Shown here piece by piece: positions 35,280-44,904 of a DNA stretch of 64,000 bases; the first letter of the stretch is position 1, and each line of letters starts with the position of its first letter. The notes beneath the pieces are model-generated. The model was not told the DNA's origin. It ran no database searches and saw only the letters and a program-made list of their open reading frames with translations. The DNA comes from Sphingomonadales bacterium (lineage in GTDB: Bacteria; Pseudomonadota; Alphaproteobacteria; Sphingomonadales; Sphingomonadaceae), in NCBI GenBank assembly GCA_009995225.1, contig JAACPW010000015.1:22347-86346 (forward strand). The letters are read 5' to 3'. The position numbers and the translations under genes are program-made.

Positions 35280-37589
35280 ATGACCGATCCCGTCACCACC
35301 GCTGCCCCTGACGACGGCTTCGACGCCATCGTCGATGCGCCCTTCGATGCCGCCCTGTCAGAGCGTTATCTGGTCTATGCGCTGTCGACGATCACTGCGC
35401 GATCATTGCCCGACCTGCGTGACGGCCTGAAGCCGGTTCACCGCCGCCTGCTGTGGGGGATGCGGCAACTTCGCGTGACACCGGACAGCGCCTTCAAGAA
35501 ATGCGCCCGTGTGGTGGGCGACGTGATGGGCAAGTATCACCCCCACGGCAATCTGGCGCTCTATGACGCGCTGGTGCGCCTCGCCCAGCCGTTCATGCTG
35601 CGCTATCCGCTGATCGAGGGGCAGGGCAATTTCGGCAATATCGACGGGGATAATGCCGCGGCGGATCGCTATACCGAATGCCGCCTGACGCGCACCGCGA
35701 TGGAGCTGATGGCGGGGCTGGATGAAGGCACGGTCGATTTCATCCCGACCTACAATAATGAAGAAGAAGAGCCGGTTATCTTCCCCGGCCTGTTCCCCAA
35801 TCTGCTGGCCAATGGCGCCAGCGGGATTGCCGTTGGCATGGCGACCAGCATTCCCAGCCACAACGTCGCGGAAATCGTCGATGCCACGCTGGAACTGATC
35901 GACAACCCTTCGGTGACGCACGAACGGTTGATGGAGCTGTTCCACGGCCCCGATTTTGCCACGGGCGGGCAGGTGGTCGATAGCGCGGCAGCCATAACCG
36001 AAGCCTACCGCACCGGGCGCGGGTCGTTCCGCCTGCGGGGACGGTTCCACGCGCCCGAGGCCAAGGATGCGGATGACATCGCTGCGGGGATCGAGCGGCT
36101 GGGTGCGGGACAGTGGCAGCTGGTTATTTCGGAAATCCCCTATCAGGTGCCCAAGGGCAAGCTGATCGAACAGATCGCCGCCGCCATTGCCGATCGCAAA
36201 CTGCCGATCCTGGAAGATGTGCGCGACGAAAGCGACGAGGCGATCCGCATCGTGATCGTGCCCAAAAGCCGCAACGTCGATCCCGAGCTTCTGAAGGAGA
36301 GCCTCTACAAGCTCACCGATCTGGAGACGCGGTTCAGCCTCAATCTCAACGTCCTGGATGAACGGCCCGGCTTTGGCCGCACGCCAATGGTCATGGGGCT
36401 GAAGGAGCTGCTGGAAAGCTGGACCTTTGCCCAGATCGACATTCTCCAGCGCCGCTCGCGCCACCGGCTGGCGCAGATCGCGCGGCGGCTGGAACTGGTG
36501 CGCGGCTACATCATTGCCTACCTCAACCTTGACCGGGTGATCGCGATCATCCGCGCCGAGGATGAGCCCAAGCCGGTGCTGATCGCCGAATTCGAGCTGA
36601 CCGATGTGCAGGCCGAGGCGATCCTCAATATGCGGCTGCGGTCCTTGCGCAAGCTGGAAGAAATGCAGCTGCGCAAGGAGCAGGACGCTTTGCTGGCGGA
36701 AGAAGCCGAATTGCAGGCCTTGCTCGACAGTCCAGCCAAGCAGCGCGCCCGGCTGAAGCGCGATCTGCGCGCTTTGCGCAAATCCTATGCCGAAGACACG
36801 CCGCTCGGACGCCGCCGCACCCTGATTGCCGAAGCTGCGGCAACGGTAGCGTTTTCGATGGATGCGATGATCGAAAAGGCGCCCGTCACGGTAATTCTGA
36901 GCCAGAAGGGCTGGATCCGCGCGGCCAGCGGCCATGTGCCGCTGGATCAGGAGTTCAAATACAAGGAGGGCGATGCGCTCGCCTTCATTCTCCACGCGCA
37001 GACGACCGACAAGCTGCTGCTGGCGGCGTCCGACGGGCGGTTCTTCACTTTAGGCTGCGACAAGCTGCCCGGTGCGCGCGGTTTCGGCGATCCGGTGCGC
37101 ACGATGGTCGATCTGGAAAGCGACGCCAATATCAGCGCAATGATGGTGCATCGTCCAGACGGACGGCTGCTGCTCGCCTCCAGCCACGGCAAGGGTTTCG
37201 TGGCGGAGATGAACGATCTGCTGGCTGAAACCCGCAAGGGGCGGCAGGTGGTCAATCTGAAGGATGGCGCTGTCCTCAGGGTCATACGCCCGATTGGCGA
37301 GAGCCACGATCACGTCGCGGTGGTGGGCGACAACCGCAAGCTGGTGGTGTTCAACCTTGAAGAAATGCCCGTGATGACCCGCGGGCAGGGCGTGCAGTTG
37401 CAACGTTACCGCGATGGCGGAATGTCCGACGCCACCACCTTCGTGCTGGCCGACGGCCTTAGCTGGCAGATGGGCGGATCGGGCGAGCGAACCCGCACCG
37501 AAACCGAAATCCGGATGTGGAAGGTGGCGCGCGGGGCTGCCGGGCGGATGCCGCCGCAGGGCTTCCCGAAGGACAACCTGTTCGACTAA
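35280..37589 (+). CDS. parC: DNA topoisomerase IV subunit A
   Basis: 769 residues. The start (DAALSERYLVYALSTITARSLPDLRDGLKPVHRR) and the catalytic Tyr131 in DRYTECRL are conserved, and the quinolone-resistance region reads YHPHGNLALYDALVRL with Asn-Leu where many bacteria have Ser-Thr. The C-terminal beta-pinwheel (TRGQGVQLQRYRDGG) is present. With ParE it decatenates sister chromosomes. ParE is not in this window. It ends with a 4-bp overlap against the convergent CCA-transferase gene. No strong ribosome binding site was found. Confidence 0.97.
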   Translation: MTDPVTTAAPDDGFDAIVDAPFDAALSERYLVYALSTITARSLPDLRDGLKPVHRRLLWGMRQLRVTPDSAFKKCARVVGDVMGKYHPHGNLALYDALVRLAQPFMLRYPLIEGQGNFGNIDGDNAAADRYTECRLTRTAMELMAGLDEGTVDFIPTYNNEEEEPVIFPGLFPNLLANGASGIAVGMATSIPSHNVAEIVDATLELIDNPSVTHERLMELFHGPDFATGGQVVDSAAAITEAYRTGRGSFRLRGRFHAPEAKDADDIAAGIERLGAGQWQLVISEIPYQVPKGKLIEQIAAAIADRKLPILEDVRDESDEAIRIVIVPKSRNVDPELLKESLYKLTDLETRFSLNLNVLDERPGFGRTPMVMGLKELLESWTFAQIDILQRRSRHRLAQIARRLELVRGYIIAYLNLDRVIAIIRAEDEPKPVLIAEFELTDVQAEAILNMRLRSLRKLEEMQLRKEQDALLAEEAELQALLDSPAKQRARLKRDLRALRKSYAEDTPLGRRRTLIAEAAATVAFSMDAMIEKAPVTVILSQKGWIRAASGHVPLDQEFKYKEGDALAFILHAQTTDKLLLAASDGRFFTLGCDKLPGARGFGDPVRTMVDLESDANISAMMVHRPDGRLLLASSHGKGFVAEMNDLLAETRKGRQVVNLKDGAVLRVIRPIGESHDHVAVVGDNRKLVVFNLEEMPVMTRGQGVQLQRYRDGGMSDATTFVLADGLSWQMGGSGERTRTETEIRMWKVARGAAGRMPPQGFPKDNLFD

Positions 37590-38779
37590 TCGAAGTTGAA
37601 GGCGCTGGTGCCCAGTTCCTCGGCCAGCATCTGGTTGACCCGGTCGGTGCCGGGGAAACCCTCGGCCAGCCAGCGCGCTTCTATCTTATGGAGCAGCCGC
37701 GCCACGTCAGGCCCGGCGGTAATCCCGCGCGCGACAATCGCGCCGCCTTTCAGCGGGAACACCGGCACGCTCCACCCATCAAGCACGCGTGCATCCGCGG
37801 CTGTCAGCAACAGCCGGTCGATCGCCAGTTGCAGGCCAAGGCAGTAGGCCAGCACCTTGGGGTCGGCGGCATCGCCTGCTCCGCGCTCTGCGGCGCCGAC
37901 CAATCGGGAACGCTGGGCTTTCGATAGACGCAGGCGTGCGGCAACCGTTTCGGCAACCTCGGACGAGGGCGGCAGCAGCGCGGCAAGACGGCGCACCGGA
38001 TCGGGGGCGATGCCTTGCGCGCTTTCGGCCGCCACAAGCCGGGCAAGCGCGGCGAGATGGGCCTTGCAGGTTTCCGGCAGGATAATGCCCAGCACGCCGC
38101 GCGCTTTCATCCGCGCAAGCGTGGCATGGGGGTCGGGCAGGGCGAGCAGATTGAGCAGTTCCGCTGCAATCCGTTCCCGGCTGAGACCCTTCAGCGTATG
38201 GGCAAGATCGGCGCAGGCATCCTCTGCCTGTTCGTCCAGCGCCGCGCCGAAGCGCGTCTGGAAACGATAATAGCGCAGGATGCGCAGGTGGTCTTCGGCA
38301 ATCCGCTGCCGCGCATCCCCGATGAACCGCACGCGGCCTGCGCGCAGATCATCGAGCCCGCCGAAATAGTCCTGAATTGCCAGCGTTTCCGGATGGGCAT
38401 AGAGCGCGTTGATGGTGAAATCGCGCCGGGCAGCATCCTCGCGCCAGTCCTGTGCGAAGGCGATGGTGGCGCGCCGCCCGTCGGTTGCCACATCGCGGCG
38501 CAGCGTGGTGACTTCGATGGGGCCGTCCTTGAGGATTGCGGTGACGGTACCGTGGTCGATCCCCGTTGGCACGGTGCGGATCCCGGCACGCTTGCAGGCC
38601 GCGATCACCTCTTCGGGGAGCAGCAGGGTCGCGCAATCGACATCGTGGACGGGAACGCCCAGCAAGCCATCGCGCACCGCGCCGCCAACCCAACGGATAT
38701 TCTCCGCGCCAAGCGCCGCTGTCAGCGCGGCGAGGCCTGCGCGGCGGGTCCAGTCGGCGTCCCGCAGGTCATGCAGCAT
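37586..38779 (-). CDS. CCA tRNA nucleotidyltransferase / poly(A) polymerase family
   Basis: 397 residues from the ATG at 38779; the frame opens further upstream but inside the Nudix gene. The nucleotidyltransferase motif VGGAVRDGLLG (31-41) and metal-binding DVD (46-48) are intact, followed by RRDFTINALYAH and RIAEDHLRILRYYRF. The enzyme adds or repairs CCA at tRNA 3' ends. It overlaps the Nudix gene by 11 bp, and the order DUF1285 - Nudix - CCA transferase is a known alphaproteobacterial cluster. The C-terminal HD domain of the E. coli enzyme is absent. Confidence 0.95.
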   Translation of the reverse strand: MLHDLRDADWTRRAGLAALTAALGAENIRWVGGAVRDGLLGVPVHDVDCATLLLPEEVIAACKRAGIRTVPTGIDHGTVTAILKDGPIEVTTLRRDVATDGRRATIAFAQDWREDAARRDFTINALYAHPETLAIQDYFGGLDDLRAGRVRFIGDARQRIAEDHLRILRYYRFQTRFGAALDEQAEDACADLAHTLKGLSRERIAAELLNLLALPDPHATLARMKARGVLGIILPETCKAHLAALARLVAAESAQGIAPDPVRRLAALLPPSSEVAETVAARLRLSKAQRSRLVGAAERGAGDAADPKVLAYCLGLQLAIDRLLLTAADARVLDGWSVPVFPLKGGAIVARGITAGPDVARLLHKIEARWLAEGFPGTDRVNQMLAEELGTSAFNFD

Positions 38780-39395
38780 CGCGCAAAGCCTCCAGCGTAA
38801 TCCGCCGCGACAGGTTGGCGAGGATCGCCGCGGTGACTCCCCAGATACGGTAGCCCTGCCACTCCATCTCCAGATAGCGGCGGTTCGCCCCGCGCCAGAA
38901 CACCTCGTTGGTGGTCCAGCTTGCCGGATCGAGCAAGCGGGTGAGCGGTGCTTCGAACCAGGCTTCGACTTCGGCGGGGCTGGGGACAAGCGGCAGGCCG
39001 GGCGGGACCACGCCCACCACGGGCGTTACCAGAAAGCCGGTGCCTGTGTGATAGATGTCGCTGGTGCCGATGACGCGAACCGCCTCACGCGGCAGGGCGA
39101 GCTCCTCCTCCGCCTCGCGCAGGGCCGCAGTGATCGCATCTTCGCCCGGATCGATCTTGCCGCCGGGAAAGGCGACCTGCCCCGGATGATCGCGCATGGC
39201 ACGGGGGCGCTGAGTCAGTATCACCTGCGGATCATGGTACACGTCCGTAATCGCGATCAGCACGGCAGCGGGCGTTGCACGCCCATCGCGGGCAAATTGC
39301 GCATCGCTCAGCAAATCGGGGACGGCGCGCGCGTGGCCATCGGCAAAGGCCCGCGCAAGCCTGTCGTGGATGCTGGCAGCAGGCAGCGACGTCAT
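38769..39395 (-). CDS. Nudix hydrolase, CoA pyrophosphatase-like
   Basis: 208 residues. The Nudix box GKIDPGEDAITAALREAEEEL spans about 79-99, with the upstream motif RAMRDHPGQVAFPGG typical of the CoA-hydrolysing (NudL/YeaB) subfamily. It would split CoA or related nucleotides into phosphopantetheine and ADP. It overlaps DUF1285 by 4 bp (ATGA) and the CCA transferase by 11 bp, so the three are translationally coupled. Confidence 0.94.
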   Translation of the reverse strand: MTSLPAASIHDRLARAFADGHARAVPDLLSDAQFARDGRATPAAVLIAITDVYHDPQVILTQRPRAMRDHPGQVAFPGGKIDPGEDAITAALREAEEELALPREAVRVIGTSDIYHTGTGFLVTPVVGVVPPGLPLVPSPAEVEAWFEAPLTRLLDPASWTTNEVFWRGANRRYLEMEWQGYRIWGVTAAILANLSRRITLEALRDAA

Positions 39396-39946
39396 GGCAG
39401 GAGGCGGAAGGTCGCGCCCTTGCTGGCGATCTGCCAGCCATTCTTGTCCGCGCCTTCTGCCAAAGCGATCTCGGCCAGTTGCGTCCAGGTCGAGCGGTTG
39501 AGGCGCGCTTCGCAGCCACGCCGGACGTGCAGGTACAGCGCAGGGTTTTCTGGATCGCCGGTTGCGCGAAGGGCATGATTCGTACCCGCGATCACAAGAT
39601 CATCGGTGTTGAGCCGAAAGGCCAGTGCGTCATCCGCTCGCACGCAGTCTGTGGCGATAAAGCACGCATCTTCCACTTCGATGCTGAGCTTTTCGAACGG
39701 GGTGACGAGCCAGTGATGGCCTTCAGCGTCTCGGGTAAGCAGGCCCGCGAACGCGCGCACCATCGCTTCGCGCCGGATTTCTCCGCCCTCGTGGAACCAC
39801 GTTCCGTCTGCGGCGATGCGCATATGGCTCTCACCGATTTGCTGCGGCGCCCAGCCTTCGACCGGCGGCAGTTTGCGCTGCTCCACCAGATCGGCGATCT
39901 GGGCGAGGGTCAGGCTGGCGAGATAGGGGGGCGGTTCGTACGGCAT
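39392..39946 (-). CDS. DUF1285 domain-containing protein
   Basis: 184 residues, first gene of the DUF1285-Nudix-CCA transferase operon. Family features seen are ESHMRIAADGTWFHEGGEIRR, SIEVEDACFIATD and LYLHVRRGCEARL. Structures of relatives show a pair of beta-barrel-like domains without an assigned activity. No export signal. Conserved linkage to tRNA end maturation in alphaproteobacteria hints at a role in RNA metabolism, but this is inference. Confidence 0.93.
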   Translation of the reverse strand: MPYEPPPYLASLTLAQIADLVEQRKLPPVEGWAPQQIGESHMRIAADGTWFHEGGEIRREAMVRAFAGLLTRDAEGHHWLVTPFEKLSIEVEDACFIATDCVRADDALAFRLNTDDLVIAGTNHALRATGDPENPALYLHVRRGCEARLNRSTWTQLAEIALAEGADKNGWQIASKGATFRLLP

Positions 39947-39986
39947 TGCAAGACCGATGGCAGATGATGAGCGGAAGGTGAAGAGG

Positions 39987-40517
39987 CTAACCTTCCCACG
40001 GCCCCAGCATCCCTTCGGACGGCATCGCGGCTACTGCCGTACCGCGGGCCAGCAGGCGGTGCGATTCAAAAGGTCCGGGGCAGCGCCACCCGCCTGTCAT
40101 CGCTGCCGAGAAACCCCAGCGGCCATAATAATCCACGTCTCCGATCAGCACCTGCGGCAGGGATGGCCCGCCACCTGAAGCAAGGCGGGCGTCCTCGGCG
40201 ATCATCGCGCTCATCAGGCCAACGCCGAAGCCTTCGCCCTGCCGTTCAGGCACCACAGCGACAGGCCCGACCATCACCAGAGGTACCTGACCCTGCTTTG
40301 TCTGCAAGGCGACCGGCCAGCACTGGATCGTGGCGACGAGCATCTCGTTTTCGTCCAGCGCAGCAAGGCTCAGGCCCGGTAGCCAGTCCATGCCCTGCCG
40401 GATGCGATATGCCGTGCGTGCATGGCGATCCGGGCCGAACGCGCGGTCGAGCACTGCCTCGATCATGGCAGGCTCGACCGCTTCCAGCGGGATCAGCGTC
40501 GCCGTGGCGGTTGCCAT
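39987..40517 (-). CDS. GNAT-family N-acetyltransferase
   Basis: 176 residues. The acetyl-CoA loop reads VPERQGEGFGVGLMSAMI (Q/R-x-x-G-x-G/A-like), with flanking strands VPLVMVGPVAV and LIGDVDYYGRWGFSAAM. The N-acetyltransferase fold is clear; substrate unknown. Its ATG overlaps the stop of the upstream PQQ-dehydrogenase-like gene by 1 bp, so it is probably co-expressed with it. Confidence 0.93.
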   Translation of the reverse strand: MATATATLIPLEAVEPAMIEAVLDRAFGPDRHARTAYRIRQGMDWLPGLSLAALDENEMLVATIQCWPVALQTKQGQVPLVMVGPVAVVPERQGEGFGVGLMSAMIAEDARLASGGGPSLPQVLIGDVDYYGRWGFSAAMTGGWRCPGPFESHRLLARGTAVAAMPSEGMLGPWEG

Positions 40518-41698
40518 CAGCGGGCGGTGAGCTTCATCAGCTTGGCGCCTTTGCCGTCCTCGGCAATGTAGATGGCGCCATCAGGGCCTTCGGCAATGGC
40601 CCGCAGGCGCTTTTCAAAGCCGTAACGCTTCATCTCGCGCGCGCCTTCGCCTTCGATCGCGACGTCGATCAGTGCCTTGGTCTTGAGACCCGGCATCAAG
40701 GCATGGCCCTTCCACGCGGAGAACATATCGCCGGTGTAGATCAGCATATCGCCCGGCGCGATCACCGGGGTCCAGAACGCGGCGGGCTGGGCAAAGCCGT
40801 CATCCGCGCTGTGATCGGGGATCGGATCGCCATCATAATGTTCGCCGTTGGAACGGACCGGCCAGCCGTAATTGGCCGCGCGTTGGACGAGGTTGAGTTC
40901 ATCCCCGCCTGCCGGGCCATGTTCGACTTCCCACAAGCGGCCCTGCGCGTCCCAGTCCATGCCGAGGATGTTGCGGTGTCCCCATGACCAGATCTGTGCG
41001 GTTTCCTGACCCTTGGCGGCCAGCGGATTGCCCGCAGCCGGGGTTCCGTCGAGATTGAGCCGCACGATCGTGCCCAGCGTGTTGGTGGTGTCCTGCGCAG
41101 GCTCCATCTTCTGCCGGTCACCGCTGGCGACAAACAGATATTTGCCGTCGGGCGAGATCGCAAGGCGGTGCGAATAGTGACCGCGGCCGGACACCTTGGG
41201 GGTCTGACGCCAGATCACGCTGAGGCCTTCGATCGTGCAAGCGTTGGGCTCGGCGCAAACAAGCGTACCCTTGCCGACCACTGCGCCGGCGGTGTCAGCC
41301 TCACCGAATTCCGCCCAGCTGAGATAGATGGTGCGGCTTTGGAGCGTAGCCGCGGCCTCGGCCGGCAGGAAGGCGACGTCGCCCAAGCCGCCTTGGCCAG
41401 CATAGGCCACTTCGGGCACGCCGCTGACCGTCCTGACAGTTCCGCTGGTGGTATCGACGAACTTCAGGGTGCCGGCCTTTTCGGTCACGAAGAGCATTTG
41501 CGTGCCGGGCGCAAAGGCCATGGCCCACGGTTCCTCGAAGGTGGCAACCTCGCTCGACCGGAACGGCGTGGCGGGGCCGGTGGTTGCCGAAATCTCGTTC
41601 GATGTCTGCGCGGTTTCCCCCGTTTCGGCATTGACGCAGCTTGCCAGCATCAGCGCAGGGAGAGAGAGGGTGGTGAACAGGCGAACAGAAGGCATCAT
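40517..41698 (-). CDS. PQQ-dependent sugar dehydrogenase, exported (YliI/Asd-like)
   Basis: 393 residues from the ATG at 41698; longer in-frame starts run through rnhB. The N-terminus has LPALMLASC, a lipoprotein signal. A six-bladed beta-propeller of the soluble aldose sugar dehydrogenase family follows, with EEPWAMAFAPG, GRGHYSHRLAISPDGKYLFV (His in the active-site blade) and WSWGHRNILGMDWDAQGRLW. These oxidise sugars with PQQ or unknown acceptors in the periplasm. The gene is divergent from rnhB, and the two ATG codons overlap by 2 bp. GNAT is coupled downstream. Confidence 0.92.
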   Translation of the reverse strand: MMPSVRLFTTLSLPALMLASCVNAETGETAQTSNEISATTGPATPFRSSEVATFEEPWAMAFAPGTQMLFVTEKAGTLKFVDTTSGTVRTVSGVPEVAYAGQGGLGDVAFLPAEAAATLQSRTIYLSWAEFGEADTAGAVVGKGTLVCAEPNACTIEGLSVIWRQTPKVSGRGHYSHRLAISPDGKYLFVASGDRQKMEPAQDTTNTLGTIVRLNLDGTPAAGNPLAAKGQETAQIWSWGHRNILGMDWDAQGRLWEVEHGPAGGDELNLVQRAANYGWPVRSNGEHYDGDPIPDHSADDGFAQPAAFWTPVIAPGDMLIYTGDMFSAWKGHALMPGLKTKALIDVAIEGEGAREMKRYGFEKRLRAIAEGPDGAIYIAEDGKGAKLMKLTAR

Positions 41699-42320
41699 GC
41701 TAGGGGTCACTCCGGTTTTGACGGTCACAGGCGCTCCGCTGATCATCGGGGTTGACGAGGCAGGGCGCGGGCCGCTGGCCGGGCCGGTGGTGGCCGCGGC
41801 GGTTGTGCTTGGGGCTGCGATACCTTCGGGGATCAATGATTCCAAGCGCCTTTCGGCCAAGCGCCGCGCCGTTCTGGACGAAGCGATCCGCGGATCGTGT
41901 GGCTGGGCTGTCGCCGTGGTGGAGCCGGACGAGATCGACCGCGTCAACATCTTCGTGGCGACGATGCTGGCCATGACCCGCGCGGTCGGCAGCCTGACTG
42001 CTGCGCTCGAACGCGAAACCTGCGAAGTGCTGATCGATGGCAACATGACCCCGCAGGGTCGCTGCGCTGATTGGCGGTGGCCTGCGCGTGCAATCGTCGG
42101 CGGGGATGCAATCGAGCCGTGCATCTCGGCTGCATCGATCGTTGCGAAGGAGTGGCGCGACCGGCTGATGCTGGACGCAGCGAAAGCGCACCCGCAATAC
42201 GGATGGGAGCGCAACAAGGGCTATGGCACGGCTGAACACATGGAAGCGTTGCGTCTCCATGGCCCCACGCCGCTGCATCGCCGCAGCTTTGCGCCCGTCG
42301 CCCAGGCCAGCATGCTGTAA
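41697..42320 (+). CDS. rnhB: Ribonuclease HII
   Basis: 207 residues from the ATG at 41697. The first acidic motif IGVDEAGRGPLAGPVV carries Asp20 and Glu21, and VLIDGN and the SIVAKEWRD motif follow; the cleavage of RNA in RNA-DNA hybrids, including single ribonucleotides, depends on these acids. The start ATG shares 2 bp with the start of the divergent PQQ dehydrogenase gene; if a later start (TTG at 41715) is used the spacing is more normal. Its 3' end precedes the ccrM regulatory region. Confidence 0.95.
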   Translation: MLGVTPVLTVTGAPLIIGVDEAGRGPLAGPVVAAAVVLGAAIPSGINDSKRLSAKRRAVLDEAIRGSCGWAVAVVEPDEIDRVNIFVATMLAMTRAVGSLTAALERETCEVLIDGNMTPQGRCADWRWPARAIVGGDAIEPCISAASIVAKEWRDRLMLDAAKAHPQYGWERNKGYGTAEHMEALRLHGPTPLHRRSFAPVAQASML

Positions 42321-42352
42321 TCGGATTTTTGCACGATGTTCACGCGCCAGGT

Positions 42353-42357
42353 GAGTC
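42353..42357. promoter_or_regulatory. GANTC methylation site 1 upstream of ccrM
   Basis: GAGTC at 42353-42357, one of five CcrM recognition sites in the 208 bp before ccrM. The others are at 42382-42386, 42402-42406, 42501-42505 and 42512-42516. Confidence 0.9.
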
Positions 42358-42381
42358 CTGCGCGCCACACCGCTGCATATC

Positions 42382-42406
42382 GAGTCCCTGCGGACAGGGC
42401 AGACTC
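42382..42406. promoter_or_regulatory. GANTC methylation sites 2 and 3 upstream of ccrM
   Basis: GAGTC at 42382-42386 and GACTC at 42402-42406, 20 bp apart, in the rnhB-ccrM gap. Confidence 0.9.
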
Positions 42407-42463
42407 AACATCTTGTGCCGGTCCCGCTTCGTTCCGCCTAAGCCTTGCGGCACCAACCCCCTG

Positions 42464-42471
42464 TCAACCAT
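42464..42471 (+). promoter_or_regulatory. Possible CtrA half-site TCAACCAT
   Basis: One base from the TTAACCAT element bound by CtrA, 90 bp before the ccrM start. In Caulobacter, CtrA activates ccrM. A single near-match of 8 bp is weak evidence. Confidence 0.3.
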
Positions 42472-42500
42472 AAAATGCGGAAAATTAGACGCTTGACGCG

Positions 42501-42516
42501 GACTCTTCAAAGACTC
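42501..42516. promoter_or_regulatory. GANTC methylation sites 4 and 5, promoter-proximal
   Basis: Two GACTC sites at 42501-42505 and 42512-42516, 11 bp apart (one helical turn), just downstream of a TTGACG (42493-42498) that could be a -35 element. In Caulobacter two GANTC sites lie in the ccrM leader and repress when methylated. Confidence 0.9.
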
Positions 42517-42521
42517 ATGCC

Positions 42522-42530
42522 TGTGGATAA
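42522..42530 (-). promoter_or_regulatory. Perfect DnaA box
   Basis: TGTGGATAA, the reverse complement of TTATCCACA, the consensus high-affinity DnaA box, 31 bp before the ccrM start and 6 bp after the last GANTC site. Confidence 0.8.
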
Positions 42531-42557
42531 GTTGACGGTATAACAGGCGGGAATTGA

Positions 42558-43703
<1,146 letters not shown>

Positions 43704-43711
43704 TCCGGCGC

Positions 43712-44824
43712 ATGGCTGAGGGGGTCTATCTTCATCCGCTCACGCTCGTTCCCGGCCCGCAGACGGTCGAGGGGGAGGCTGTGCGGCTGGGCGGCTCGAT
43801 GGCCTATGCCCGCGAGTTCGCGCTGGTTGTGCGGCAGGACGGTAAGGTCTGCGAACGGATCGTCGGCACCCGCAGCGAAATCCCCGCTGCGATCGCCCGC
43901 TTGCCTGCCGCATTGCGCGACGATGCGGCCCGGCAGTGGGCCAATCTCGCCAAGGTCCATGCTCCCCTGCAACTGGGCCACCGGACCATCCGGCTTGATC
44001 AGCCGCAGGTAATGGGCATCCTCAACGTCACGCCGGACAGCTTTTCCGATGGAGGGCAGCACGATGGCCTGGAAGCGGGCCGCGCGCACGCCGCCGCCAT
44101 GCTCGAAGCCGGTGCAGCGATCATCGACATCGGCGGGGAAAGCACCCGTCCGGGGGCAGCCGCCACCTTCGAGGACGAGGAGATCCGCCGGGTCGTTCCC
44201 GCCATCGCATATTGCGCCGACATGGGCGCCGCGATCAGTCTGGACACGCGGCGCGCGGGCGTGCTGGCCGCAGGGCTTGCGGCGGGGGCGCACCTTGCCA
44301 ACGATGTTTCGGCCCTGCGCTACGATCCGCGGATGATCGAAGTCGCAGCGGGCGCCGCCTGTCCGGTGGTGCTGATGCACGCGCCGGGTGCGGGGGAGGA
44401 TCTGCATGCGGGCGGCGTCTATGCGGATGTGGTCAGCGCCGTCTTCGATTTCCTCAAGGCTGCCCGTGCGCGGGCCATTGCTGCCGGTATTGCCGAGGAC
44501 CGCATCATCCTTGATCCCGGTATCGGTTTCGGCAAGTCACTGACCGAAAATCTTGCCTTGATGAACGCCTTGCCACTGTTTCATGCGCTTGGCAGTCCGC
44601 TGCTGCTGGGGGTCAGCCGCAAGCGGATGATTGGCGCGTTGTCGGCAGAGGAAGACGCGGATCAGCGGCTTGCCGGTTCCATCGCTTTGGCGATCAAGGG
44701 CATGGAGGTCGGCGTTCACCTGCTGCGCGTTCACGACGTGGCCGAAGCGGTGCAAGCGCGCAATGTGTGGCGCGGTCTGCGCGATGCGGCGCTGACGGAT
44801 TATACTGCGCTCCCGCCGAGCTGA
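43712..44824 (+). CDS. folP: Dihydropteroate synthase
   Basis: 370 residues from the ATG at 43712. The pABA/pterin signature MGILNVTPDSFSDGG is at 101-115 and IIDIGGESTRPGA at about 138-150; LDPGIGFGKS and GVSRKRMIG follow. It condenses pABA with dihydropterin pyrophosphate in folate synthesis and is the sulfonamide target. Compared with the 280-residue E. coli enzyme there is an extra N-terminal region of about 90 residues, common in alphaproteobacteria. Located 8 bp after ccrM. Confidence 0.96.
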   Translation: MAEGVYLHPLTLVPGPQTVEGEAVRLGGSMAYAREFALVVRQDGKVCERIVGTRSEIPAAIARLPAALRDDAARQWANLAKVHAPLQLGHRTIRLDQPQVMGILNVTPDSFSDGGQHDGLEAGRAHAAAMLEAGAAIIDIGGESTRPGAAATFEDEEIRRVVPAIAYCADMGAAISLDTRRAGVLAAGLAAGAHLANDVSALRYDPRMIEVAAGAACPVVLMHAPGAGEDLHAGGVYADVVSAVFDFLKAARARAIAAGIAEDRIILDPGIGFGKSLTENLALMNALPLFHALGSPLLLGVSRKRMIGALSAEEDADQRLAGSIALAIKGMEVGVHLLRVHDVAEAVQARNVWRGLRDAALTDYTALPPS

Positions 44825-44904
44825 CGGCCTTTCCCCATTGCCATGCTTCTGTCACGGAGCATCGCCACAAGACCCGCAATCCGACCTTTTTCAGGGAGCC
44901 ACCC

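Noticed and set aside
35403..36995. A 530-codon minus-strand frame opposite parC
   Set aside because: It is antisense to a fully conserved topoisomerase subunit; it is a shadow of it.
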